Shown: positions 1 to 6,955 of the stretch, one piece after another
Numbering within the stretch: the stretch's first letter is position 1
Layout of the letters: every line of letters starts with the position of its first letter
Source of the DNA: UBA6049 sp965662345
GTDB taxonomy: Bacteria > Bacteroidota > Bacteroidia > Flavobacteriales_G > Salibacteraceae
Length of the DNA stretch: 23,739 nt
Direction: 5' to 3'
Assembly (NCBI GenBank): GCA_965662345.1
Contig: CBFIHE010000036.1
Span: 1-23,739, forward strand
Notes under the pieces: model-generated
Told to the model about the DNA's origin: nothing
Seen by the model: only the letters and a program-made list of their open reading frames with translations
Database searches by the model: none
Made by a program: the position numbers and the translations under genes

Positions 1-1
1 A

Positions 2-1672
2 GACGATTATGTGAATTTTGTAAAAGGGAAACTAAATGGAAAAATTAAGCTGAATGGCACTCCAGATGAGCCTCTTCTTGAGGGTAAGTTATTTATAGAT
101 ACACTAATTACTGGCGTAAACTATTTAAATACATATTACGCTATTCATAATGGCGAGGTGTTTTTGGAAAAAGACCTTATTGGGGCAGATTACCTACTCA
201 TAGAAGATCAACAACAACGAAAGTCATACGCAAACCTGAGTATATTTCATGATAACTTCAGTAATTTCAACTATGATATATGGGTCTACGCAGAGGAGGG
301 TATTAAAGGGCTAAATACCAAAAAAGGTGCTAATGAGTATTTCTACGGTAGTGCTGTACTTCAAGAAGGAAGCTCTATAACTCTTGAGACAGGTGTGAAT
401 GGAGTAATGCACTTGCTCGTTGATGCTGAATCTGCTTCAGGAACAGAATTGTTTATACCACTTTCTGAAGGAACTACTGTAGCTTCATCAGAGTTTGTTC
501 ACTTTGTAAATTATAGTAGTCAAACAGATTCTTCAAATTTTGCTGAAAGGCGTATTAAAGAGGATGGCACACTATCCATGGATTTTGAATTTGGATTGAA
601 TGATCAAACAGATGTTCATTTAATACTAGATCCTGTAATGGGAGATGCCATAGACGCAAGAGGAAATGGTGATGTTTCGCTAGAGATAGATGAGAACGAT
701 AATTTTACTATTTACGGAACATACGAGTTAACTGGCGGAGAGTACACTTTTACTTTGGAGAATATCATTAATAAGAAGTTCTCTATTCAACAAGGTGGAA
801 CCATATCTTGGGATGGAGACCCCTATGAAGGTCTGGTAGATATCACAACCAAGTATAAGGCCAGAACCGCTCTATATACGCTCAACTTACCAACGTTAAC
901 AACAGACTCATCGGAGTTAATGAGGAAAATAAACGTTGAACTCAACCTGCACCTATCGGGAAATTACATGAATCCAGATATAGGTTTTAGCTTTTCGCTT
1001 CCAACTCAGTATGCAGATGTTGAAACTTTATTAAACATGCTAGAAGACGGAGAGAAGAATAAACAAGTCTTTGGTTTATTGCTTCTTGGAAGGTTCTTAC
1101 CAGTATCTGCAGGAGATGATGGTTCTACGGGTATCAATAATGCATTTGGAAATAGTACAAGTGAAATGTTGAGCAATCAGCTAAGCGGATGGCTATCTCA
1201 AATTAGCGATGATTTTGATTTGGGAGTAAATTACAGGCCAGGAGATGAACTAACCTCAGATGAGGTAGAGGTAATGATGAGTACCCAATTATGGGATGAT
1301 CGATTAACCTTGGAAACCCAAGTTGGTGTTCAGGGAGATAACCCTAATACACAGGAGGCAACAAATCAAATAGTAGGTGATTTCTTACTGGAGTATAAGA
1401 TTTCTGATGATGGCAGAGTTAGAGCAAAGGCATTTAACCGTTCCAATACATACAACCCCATTTACGATAATCAGGCTCCATATACACAAGGTGCAGGAAT
1501 CTCATATCAAGAGAACTTTAGTTCTTTTAGCCATCTAACGTGTAAAGTTAGAAGCAGGCTAATGTCTGCTAAAAAGCGTGAGAAGCTAGATTGCGATGCG
1601 AGGGAAAGAGCAAGGCTTAAGGCCAAGCATCGCAAATATGCTGAGAAGAAAGGTGTTATTCTGAAGGACTAA
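2..1672 (+). CDS. tamB: TamB-like translocation/assembly module protein, C-terminal part (5' truncated by window edge)
   Basis: The frame is open to the left edge, so the GTG at 11 is not a real start; about 557 residues of the C-terminal part are visible. The sequence is rich in short alternating hydrophobic/polar beta-strands with repeated Gly/Asn turns, as in the DUF490/TamB C-terminal domain. The central stretch YELTGGEYTFTLENIINKKF and the following IQQGGTISWDGDPYEG fit the TamB signature well. TamB proteins span the periplasm as a hydrophobic groove and, with a BamA-like partner, help lipids or outer-membrane proteins reach the outer membrane. The last ~50 residues are strongly basic (KKREK, ERARLKAKHRKYAEKK), a tail I cannot explain. 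The gene converges on ribBA and its last 17 nt overlap that gene's 3' end. Family assignment is by recognition of sequence character; the full length is not visible. Confidence 0.8.
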   Translation, partial: DDYVNFVKGKLNGKIKLNGTPDEPLLEGKLFIDTLITGVNYLNTYYAIHNGEVFLEKDLIGADYLLIEDQQQRKSYANLSIFHDNFSNFNYDIWVYAEEGIKGLNTKKGANEYFYGSAVLQEGSSITLETGVNGVMHLLVDAESASGTELFIPLSEGTTVASSEFVHFVNYSSQTDSSNFAERRIKEDGTLSMDFEFGLNDQTDVHLILDPVMGDAIDARGNGDVSLEIDENDNFTIYGTYELTGGEYTFTLENIINKKFSIQQGGTISWDGDPYEGLVDITTKYKARTALYTLNLPTLTTDSSELMRKINVELNLHLSGNYMNPDIGFSFSLPTQYADVETLLNMLEDGEKNKQVFGLLLLGRFLPVSAGDDGSTGINNAFGNSTSEMLSNQLSGWLSQISDDFDLGVNYRPGDELTSDEVEVMMSTQLWDDRLTLETQVGVQGDNPNTQEATNQIVGDFLLEYKISDDGRVRAKAFNRSNTYNPIYDNQAPYTQGAGISYQENFSSFSHLTCKVRSRLMSAKKREKLDCDARERARLKAKHRKYAEKKGVILKD

Positions 1673-2783
1673 CGTATTCAACTACCTCTAACCCATAGCC
1701 AATTAACCCCGTACGTTTCTTTGGATGGTTACTTACCAATTTCATCTTAGAAACTCCAATGTTTCTGAGTATTTGTGCGCCAACTCCATAGTCTCTAGCA
1801 TCCATTTTTACCCTGTTATTGATTTTGGCTTCTACAGAGTCGTAACCTTCTTTACGTTGATTTTCTGTTAGGTGCGGTGCTTGCTCTTGTTGCATGTAAA
1901 CCAAAACACCTTTACCAACCTTGTCTATTTCTTTTAATGCAGAGTAGAGCTGAGGCCCTGCAGAACATCTGCATGAGTCAAAAATATTTCCGTTTAAGAA
2001 AGAGGAGTGAACCCTTACCAAAACAGGGTCATCTTCAGATATTTCACCTTTCACCAATGCGATGTGCGTATCTCCTGTGGTTGACTGCTTGAATGAGATT
2101 GCCCTTACTTTACCTGTTTCGGTTGTTATTTCAGCTTCTCCCGTTCGTTCTATTAAAGACTCTTGCTCCATACGATAAGCTATGAGGTCTTCTATGGAGA
2201 TTAGTTTAAGGTCGAATTTTTTAGCAATCTTAATCAACTGAGGAAGTCGGGCCATGGTACCGTCTTCGTTCATTATTTCTACAATCACTCCCGCAGGTTC
2301 AAGCCCTGCTAGTTTAGCAAGGTCAATAGCGGCTTCAGTATGACCAGTTCTTCTCAAGACTCCACCATTCTTAGCCTTTAAGGGAAATATGTGACCTGGT
2401 CTAAATAAATCATCGGGCTCTGTTTTATAGTTTACCAACGCTCGAATGGTATTTGCTCTGTCTTGCGCAGAAATACCAGTGGTATTGCCTCCTCCTTTGT
2501 AGTCTACACTTACCGTAAATGCTGTTTGATGCGGATCTGTATTCTTACCCACCATCAGGTCTAAATCCAATTCCTTACATCTAGATTCTGTTAGAGGCGT
2601 GCAAATTAAACCTCTTCCATGGGTAGCCATAAAGTTAACCATAGCAGGAGTAGCCATTTCTGCTGCGGCTACAAAATCACCTTCATTTTCCCGGTCTTCA
2701 TCATCTACCACAATTACCACTTTACCGTTGCGGATATCTTCTATGGCTTCTTCTATATGATTGAAAGTTTCGTTTGTTGTCAT
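1656..2783 (-). CDS. ribBA: 3,4-dihydroxy-2-butanone 4-phosphate synthase with degenerate GTP cyclohydrolase II domain (RibBA/RibBX-like)
   Basis: This 375-residue protein has two domains. Residues 1-205 are a complete RibB domain: acidic loop DDEDRENEGD at 27-36, GRGLICTPL at 56-64, HTEAAIDLA at 148-156 and EIMNEDGTMARLPQL at 169-183. It should convert ribulose 5-phosphate to the four-carbon riboflavin precursor. Residues 220-375 resemble GTP cyclohydrolase II but look inactive. Aligned with E. coli RibA from memory, the zinc ligands Cys54 and Cys67 correspond to Phe262 and Ala275, leaving only Cys273. The EGRGIGL loop is replaced by EQAPHL, and a few residues around the catalytic Tyr are deleted. 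The later MDARDYGVGAQIL segment is kept. The start ATG overlaps the mnmA stop as ATGA, so the two genes are probably co-transcribed and coupled. A separate ribA should exist elsewhere in the genome. Confidence 0.93.
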   Translation of the reverse strand: MTTNETFNHIEEAIEDIRNGKVVIVVDDEDRENEGDFVAAAEMATPAMVNFMATHGRGLICTPLTESRCKELDLDLMVGKNTDPHQTAFTVSVDYKGGGNTTGISAQDRANTIRALVNYKTEPDDLFRPGHIFPLKAKNGGVLRRTGHTEAAIDLAKLAGLEPAGVIVEIMNEDGTMARLPQLIKIAKKFDLKLISIEDLIAYRMEQESLIERTGEAEITTETGKVRAISFKQSTTGDTHIALVKGEISEDDPVLVRVHSSFLNGNIFDSCRCSAGPQLYSALKEIDKVGKGVLVYMQQEQAPHLTENQRKEGYDSVEAKINNRVKMDARDYGVGAQILRNIGVSKMKLVSNHPKKRTGLIGYGLEVVEYVSPSE

Positions 2784-3958
2784 GCGATTACTCCTGATCC
2801 AATTAATTCTTCATTGGCATACCAGGCTGCAAACTGCCCTGGTGTAATGCCACGTTGTTTTTCATTAAAGGTGATGTAGATTCCGTTAGATTCTTGGTGT
2901 AGCGTTGCTTTCTGTAGTGCTTGTCTATACCTTATTCTAACGTCATATGATTTTGATTCTCCTATGTTTAGAGACAAATCTGGTCGCACATAGTGAACAT
3001 CAGATTGAGGTATGAAAAGGGCCTCCCTGTATAGCCCAGGGTGGTGTTCACCTTGGCCCACATAAATGATGTTTTTCTCTGTGTCTGTGTCTAACACAAA
3101 AAGTGGCTCGGGTGTTCCGCCAATGCCTAATCCTTTGCGCTGACCCACTGTATAATAGTGGGCACCTCTATGTATTCCTACTTGACTCCCCATTTCAGGA
3201 GAATATTCGTAGGCAACAGAAAGCAATTCTGGACGATTGTCTTGTTTAGGAGAAAAAACCGCAGAACTTGCAGGAATCTCTATGGCTCTGCCTTCTTTTG
3301 GTTTGAGTTGCTGTTGGAGAAAATCAGGCAATTTTACCTTGCCGATGAAACACAACCCTTGTGAGTCTTTTTTCTCAGCCGTATTCAGCCCTATTTCAGC
3401 TGCTATTCTGCGTACTTCAGGTTTTTGCAAATGCCCAATAGGGAAGATGGCTTTTGCCAGTTGTGCCTGACTTAGTTGGCAAAGGAAGTAGCTCTGATCT
3501 TTATTTTGATCGGCTCCTGCTATAAGTCTATGGGTGAGGGTTCCGTCTAAGTTTTCAATGATTTGCTTTTGACAGTAGTGGCCAGTAGCTACGTAATCTG
3601 CTCCTATTTGTGTGGCCGCATCCAAGAAAACATCAAATTTAATTTCACGATTGCACAGTACATCTGGGTTTGGTGTTCTACCTCTTTCATACTCCGTAAA
3701 CATGTAATCTACAATGCGTTCTCTGTAGACCTCACTCAAGTCGATTGTTTGAAATGGAATACCAAGCATTTCTGCAACCTGCAAAGCGTCTTGGCTGTCG
3801 TCTATCCAAGGGCATTCATCGCTTATGGTCACAGAAGTATCGTGCCAATTCTTCATGAACATACCAATAACCTCATAGCCTTCTTCAACAAGTAAATGTG
3901 CAGCAACACTGCTGTCTACACCACCAGATAATCCAACTACAACTCTTCCTTTGCTCAT
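2780..3958 (-). CDS. mnmA: tRNA-specific 2-thiouridylase MnmA
   Basis: MnmA adds sulfur to carbon 2 of the wobble uridine in tRNAs for Lys, Glu and Gln, using ATP and a sulfur relay. The 392-residue length is close to the usual ~360-390. The N-terminal PP-loop GLSGGVDSS lies at 9-17. The catalytic cysteines are visible: Cys102 in NPDVLCNREIKFD and Cys203 in DSQGLCFIGKV. GQRKGLGIGG in the C-terminal half is typical of the beta-barrel region. The start ATG at 3958 lies only 8 nt after a TATTTTTG box on the minus strand (3974-3967), suggesting a very short leader. The stop overlaps the ribBA start by 4 nt, making mnmA the first gene of a two-gene unit. Assignment is firm. Confidence 0.97.
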   Translation of the reverse strand: MSKGRVVVGLSGGVDSSVAAHLLVEEGYEVIGMFMKNWHDTSVTISDECPWIDDSQDALQVAEMLGIPFQTIDLSEVYRERIVDYMFTEYERGRTPNPDVLCNREIKFDVFLDAATQIGADYVATGHYCQKQIIENLDGTLTHRLIAGADQNKDQSYFLCQLSQAQLAKAIFPIGHLQKPEVRRIAAEIGLNTAEKKDSQGLCFIGKVKLPDFLQQQLKPKEGRAIEIPASSAVFSPKQDNRPELLSVAYEYSPEMGSQVGIHRGAHYYTVGQRKGLGIGGTPEPLFVLDTDTEKNIIYVGQGEHHPGLYREALFIPQSDVHYVRPDLSLNIGESKSYDVRIRYRQALQKATLHQESNGIYITFNEKQRGITPGQFAAWYANEELIGSGVIA

Positions 3959-3966
3959 AGCGCGTG

Positions 3967-3974
3967 CAAAAATA
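3967..3974 (-). promoter_or_regulatory. Possible Bacteroidota -7 box for mnmA-ribBA
   Basis: The minus strand reads TATTTTTG, a perfect match to TAnnTTTG, 8 nt before the mnmA ATG. I see no TTG at the usual -33 distance, because that stretch is the terminator hairpin of the upstream gene. The call rests on the -7 match and position alone. Confidence 0.35.
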
Positions 3975-3979
3975 CAACA

Positions 3980-4011
3980 AAGCCCACAGCTTCTGTTGAA
4001 ACTGTGGGCTT
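3980..4011 (-). terminator. Rho-independent terminator after the YceI-like gene
   Basis: A 10-bp perfect stem (AAGCCCACAG at 3980-3989 pairing with CTGTGGGCTT at 4002-4011) encloses a 12-nt loop. Read on the minus strand it lies 28 nt past the stop of the 4040-4690 gene and is followed by a T-rich run (TGTTGTATTTTTG). That run also contains the possible mnmA -7 box. Confidence 0.8.
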
Positions 4012-4039
4012 TAACGAATTGTTGTGTTTACGCTTTGGC

Positions 4040-4690
4040 TTATTCACAAGTTTTAGCCAAAACCGAACGAATTCCTATTTTAACTTCTGGCCATAACTTG
4101 CTTACTCCATCACCAGCCATATGTAATTCATAACACTCAGTATTCAAGGCTTCAATTCCAGCGTCTGCATTCCATTCTCCTACGTTAATGGTAGTTTCTA
4201 GCTGTACTGCGTCTCCATCAATCGTGTAGTCCATTTCAACCTCTTTAGACACTCCATTCATAGATAGTGCCACTAAACCTTTACCGTTTTCTAGACTCAC
4301 CAAATTTCCTTCCAATGTTTGGCTACCAGCTAGCGTGCCAAAGAAAAACTTGCGAATTTTCATATCTCTATCTGGATTAGCAGTATTGATAGAACTCACA
4401 GGAATAGAGAAAGAGGCACCATCAAAAACTTCGTTCATGTTTGATGCGCTTTGAGTTCCAGCAATGTTTACGGTATCAAATTTTCCACCCACTCCAATTT
4501 TCTCGGTTGTTTTGAAAGCTGTCCATGAAACGGTGGTAGAGTCTGGGTTAAAACTATAAGTACAAACTTGTGTATTTACTTTTTCACTTGATTGGTCTTC
4601 TGTAGTGATTACTTCTTCTTTTGGTTTTGTCTCTCCTGCACATGATGCAAGAAAAAGTGCGAATCCCATTCCTATTGTAAAGTTCTTCAT
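4040..4690 (-). CDS. YceI-like domain lipoprotein
   Basis: This 216-residue protein begins with a short lipoprotein signal peptide ending in a lipobox (LFLASC, lipidated Cys17), then a charged linker. From about residue 44 it matches the YceI pattern: YSFNPDSTTVSWTAFK, IGVGGKFDTV, a region of conserved small and polar residues, and METTINVGEWNADAG-like late strands. YceI proteins form lipocalin-like barrels that bind isoprenoid or other amphipathic lipids in the periplasm. The specific ligand here cannot be read from the sequence. It follows the 2OG oxygenase gene after 11 nt on the same strand and is followed by a clear terminator, so the pair is probably one operon. No link between the two functions is evident. 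Confidence 0.87.
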   Translation of the reverse strand: MKNFTIGMGFALFLASCAGETKPKEEVITTEDQSSEKVNTQVCTYSFNPDSTTVSWTAFKTTEKIGVGGKFDTVNIAGTQSASNMNEVFDGASFSIPVSSINTANPDRDMKIRKFFFGTLAGSQTLEGNLVSLENGKGLVALSMNGVSKEVEMDYTIDGDAVQLETTINVGEWNADAGIEALNTECYELHMAGDGVSKLWPEVKIGIRSVLAKTCE

Positions 4691-4701
4691 CTTCTTGATA
4701 T

Positions 4702-5652
4702 TTAGTTTTTTAGTCCTATTTCTTTTAATCTTTCATTTAAGTAGTCGCCAGCTGTTATATCCGTGTATTTTTTAGGTGTGTTTTCACTAATACAGCTGTT
4801 TAAGCAGTTTAAGGGCATTTCACTTCTAGGGTGCAAGAAAAAAGGAATGCTATATCTAGAAGTACCCCATTTCTCTTTGGGTGGATTTACTACTCTATGT
4901 GTGGTTGAGCGTAATTTATTGTTGGTTAGACGCTGTAGCATATCTCCCACGTTTACAACTATGTGTTCTGGTAAAGCTGTAACAGCTACCCATTCTCCTT
5001 GTTTGGATAGAATTTGCAAACCGTCTGCAGAAGCACCAATGAGCAATGTAATCAAGTTTATGTCTTCGTGTTCGCCTGCACGAACCGCATTTTTAGGTTC
5101 TTTGGTAATAGGGGGGTAGTGAATAGGTCTTAGGATACTGTTTCCATTATGTATGTGAGAGTCAAAGTAGGTTTCATCTAAGCCTAAATACAATGCAATG
5201 GCTCTCAACATGTGTCTTCCTGTACTTTCCAGTGCTTGGTATGCTTCCTTACCCACGGTGTTAAACTCAGGAAGCTCATCAACTTTTACATTCGCAGGGT
5301 ATTCGCTTTGAATGGGATCATTGTCTTCAACATATTGGCCAAAGTGCCAGAATTCTTTTAAGTCTCCAGCAGATTGATTTTTTGCATGTTCTTTACCAAA
5401 AGAGGTGTAACCGCGTTGGCCAGCTATCCCTTCAATTTCATAGCGCTTTTTGAGGGTTTCTTCTTGACTAAAAAACTTCTCCACTTCAGCGTAAAGATTG
5501 TTGATTAGGCTATCGCTAATACCGTGGTTTTTAACGGCTACAAATCCTGATTCCTCGTACGCTGTGCCCAGGGCCTCTACAAATGCCTTCTTGTCACGGG
5601 CATCCCCTTGGGTAAACAAAGCTAAATCTACAGTTGGTATTCCTACGTCCAT
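4702..5652 (-). CDS. 2-oxoglutarate/Fe(II)-dependent oxygenase, isopenicillin N synthase-like family
   Basis: The 316-residue length is typical for the family. An N-terminal DIOX_N-like part carries IPTVDL (5-10), SGFVAVKNHGI (35-45) and GQRGYTSFGKEHA (78-90). The catalytic double-stranded beta-helix follows, with the iron facial triad HED at 195-197 (His195, Asp197) and His252 (STTHRVV). The 2OG-binding Arg-x-Ser is at 266-268 (SRYSIPFFLHP). All key residues are present, so the enzyme is likely active as an Fe(II) hydroxylase or oxidase. These enzymes act on small molecules, and the substrate cannot be predicted. It is first in a two-gene minus-strand unit with the YceI-like lipoprotein and diverges from the MBL-fold hydrolase gene, with about 100 nt between starts. 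Confidence 0.93.
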   Translation of the reverse strand: MDVGIPTVDLALFTQGDARDKKAFVEALGTAYEESGFVAVKNHGISDSLINNLYAEVEKFFSQEETLKKRYEIEGIAGQRGYTSFGKEHAKNQSAGDLKEFWHFGQYVEDNDPIQSEYPANVKVDELPEFNTVGKEAYQALESTGRHMLRAIALYLGLDETYFDSHIHNGNSILRPIHYPPITKEPKNAVRAGEHEDINLITLLIGASADGLQILSKQGEWVAVTALPEHIVVNVGDMLQRLTNNKLRSTTHRVVNPPKEKWGTSRYSIPFFLHPRSEMPLNCLNSCISENTPKKYTDITAGDYLNERLKEIGLKN

Positions 5653-5668
5653 GTGTTCTATGTTGCTT

Positions 5669-5699
5669 CAAAGATGCGAAAGTGCAGTGAACCTCCCAA
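5669..5699 (-). promoter_or_regulatory. Probable promoter of the oxygenase-YceI unit
   Basis: The minus strand carries TTG (5699-5697), a 20-nt spacer, then CATCTTTG (5676-5669), one mismatch from TAnnTTTG. Spacing fits the Bacteroidota -33/-7 pattern, and the ATG follows 16 nt after the box. Confidence 0.5.
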
Positions 5700-5740
5700 G
5701 CTTAAAGACCTTAAACCGTGTGGATTCTCAATGGTAATGC

Positions 5741-5748
5741 TATTTTCG
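5741..5748 (+). promoter_or_regulatory. Possible -7 box for the MBL hydrolase gene
   Basis: TATTTTCG is one mismatch from TAnnTTTG and ends 5 nt before the ATG at 5754. A start at the GTG 5718 would place this box inside the coding region, so it supports the ATG. No -33 TTG is evident. Confidence 0.3.
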
Positions 5749-5753
5749 TACGC

Positions 5754-6614
5754 ATGAGAATAATCCCCATAAATACAGGCAACTTTATGCTAGACGGTGG
5801 CGCTATGTTTGGCGTGGTACCAAAAAGTCTTTGGCAGAGAACAAACCCAGCTAACGAGAATAACATGTGCAATTGGAGCATGCGCAGTTTGCTCATAGAA
5901 GATGGCGACCGTTTAATTTTGATTGATACCGGAATGGGTGAAAAGCAAAGCGAGAAGTTCTTTGGGTTCTATTATTTGAACGGTGATGATTCGCTTGACA
6001 AATCACTTCATGCTGCGGGATATTCAAGAGATGATATTACCGATGTTTTCTTAACCCATTTACATTTCGATCATTGTGGTGGAGCCATTCAGCACAACAA
6101 AGACAAAACGGGTTATGAGCCTGCGTTTAAGAATGCAAAGTTTCATAGCAATGGAGATCATTGGAAGTGGGCAACAGAGCCGAACCCAAGAGAGAAGGCT
6201 AGTTTTTTGAAAGAAAACATTCTACCCATTCAGGAAAGTGGTCAGCTAGAGTTTTTGCCAACTCCTGCAGATGATTTTCTTTCTGGTACTGATTTGGGCT
6301 TTGATGTATTGTTTGTAAACGGCCATACAGATGCTCAAATGATTCCTCACATCAACTACCAGGGCAAAAAGTTGGTTTTTATGGCAGACTTACTTCCTTC
6401 AGTAGGTCATATACCTCTTCCATATGTCATGGGGTATGACACAAGACCATTACTTACCTTAGAAGAAAAAGCAAAGTTTCTGAATAAAGCCGCTGATGAA
6501 GGCTATTACCTGTTTTTAGAACATGATTCTGTTAATGAAGTATGTACGGTTAAACATACTGAAAAAGGAGTTCGTTTGGATCAAGCATTTACATTCTCAG
6601 AAGTTTTTTCTTAA
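5754..6614 (+). CDS. MBL-fold metallo-hydrolase
   Basis: This 286-residue protein starts at the ATG giving MRIIPINTGNF. The upstream in-frame GTG at 5718 adds twelve residues that do not look like family sequence. The dinuclear zinc motif HLHFDH is at residues 102-107, followed by later metal ligands in NGHTD and FMADLL and a late HDS. The opening LDGGAMFGVVPKSLWQR resembles the quorum-quenching lactonase/methyl parathion hydrolase branch of the superfamily, so a lactone or ester may be the substrate, but this is inference. No signal peptide is seen, so the protein is probably cytoplasmic. The stop overlaps the next start as TAATG, which suggests translational coupling to the 104-residue protein. 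The gene diverges from the 2OG oxygenase. Confidence 0.9.
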   Translation: MRIIPINTGNFMLDGGAMFGVVPKSLWQRTNPANENNMCNWSMRSLLIEDGDRLILIDTGMGEKQSEKFFGFYYLNGDDSLDKSLHAAGYSRDDITDVFLTHLHFDHCGGAIQHNKDKTGYEPAFKNAKFHSNGDHWKWATEPNPREKASFLKENILPIQESGQLEFLPTPADDFLSGTDLGFDVLFVNGHTDAQMIPHINYQGKKLVFMADLLPSVGHIPLPYVMGYDTRPLLTLEEKAKFLNKAADEGYYLFLEHDSVNEVCTVKHTEKGVRLDQAFTFSEVFS

Positions 6615-6928
6615 TGGATAGAGATTATCTCTTGGCACATGCCTCTGCTTTTGAACAAAACCTAGTTAAGGCTTTTCGGAATAGGAGTCCGCAACAGTTC
6701 TACGCAATAGGTGAAGGTATTATAGAACTCTTTTTTGAAGAAGAGAAATTGGGAGTAAAGGTATTAGACGATACGCACGATCATACAGACAGTTACCATG
6801 TAGAGGCTGAACTAGATAGGGTTTCTAAAGAGCAAGGAATAGAAATAGTCTTTATTCAAGAATACGATGGGATTGATATTGCCGTTGAAAAGATTGAAAA
6901 ACGATTATTCAAAACGAGCAATAAATAA
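6614..6928 (+). CDS. Small conserved-looking protein of unknown function, coupled to the MBL hydrolase
   Basis: I do not recognise this 104-residue acidic protein. It has no signal peptide or membrane segment. The first half looks helical (EQNLVKAFRNRSPQQFYAIG), and the second half alternates beta-like stretches (IEIVFIQEYDGIDIAVEKIEKRLF). A His/Asp-rich patch, DDTHDHTDSYHVE, lies at about residues 52-64. The ATG shares its A with the stop of the MBL hydrolase (TAATG), so it is probably translated by re-initiation on the same mRNA and may work with that enzyme. Codon usage looks like the neighbours. A gap of 27 nt separates it from porQ. Confidence 0.75.
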   Translation: MDRDYLLAHASAFEQNLVKAFRNRSPQQFYAIGEGIIELFFEEEKLGVKVLDDTHDHTDSYHVEAELDRVSKEQGIEIVFIQEYDGIDIAVEKIEKRLFKTSNK

Positions 6929-6942
6929 ACGGTTTACACGTA

Positions 6943-6950
6943 TAGTTTTG
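6943..6950 (+). promoter_or_regulatory. Possible -7 box for porQ
   Basis: TAGTTTTG matches TAnnTTTG perfectly and ends 5 nt before the porQ GTG start. If it is used, the transcript would be leaderless or nearly so. No clear -33 element is seen. Confidence 0.35.
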
Positions 6951-6955
6951 CGTAG

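Noticed and set aside
1877..2092. Plus-strand 71-codon open frame inside ribBA
   Set aside because: It is antisense to a well-supported gene, has no recognisable features and no promoter.
2619..3895. Several plus-strand open frames opposite mnmA and the ribBA start
   Set aside because: All overlap conserved coding regions on the minus strand and their translations look like shadow sequence (Cys/Phe-rich, no domain).
3951..4133. Plus-strand 60-codon frame over the terminator
   Set aside because: It spans the mnmA promoter, the hairpin and the 3' end of the YceI gene; no coding character.
5711..5896. Minus-strand 61-codon frame at the MBL hydrolase start
   Set aside because: It is antisense to the conserved N-terminus of the MBL hydrolase and covers the divergent promoter region.
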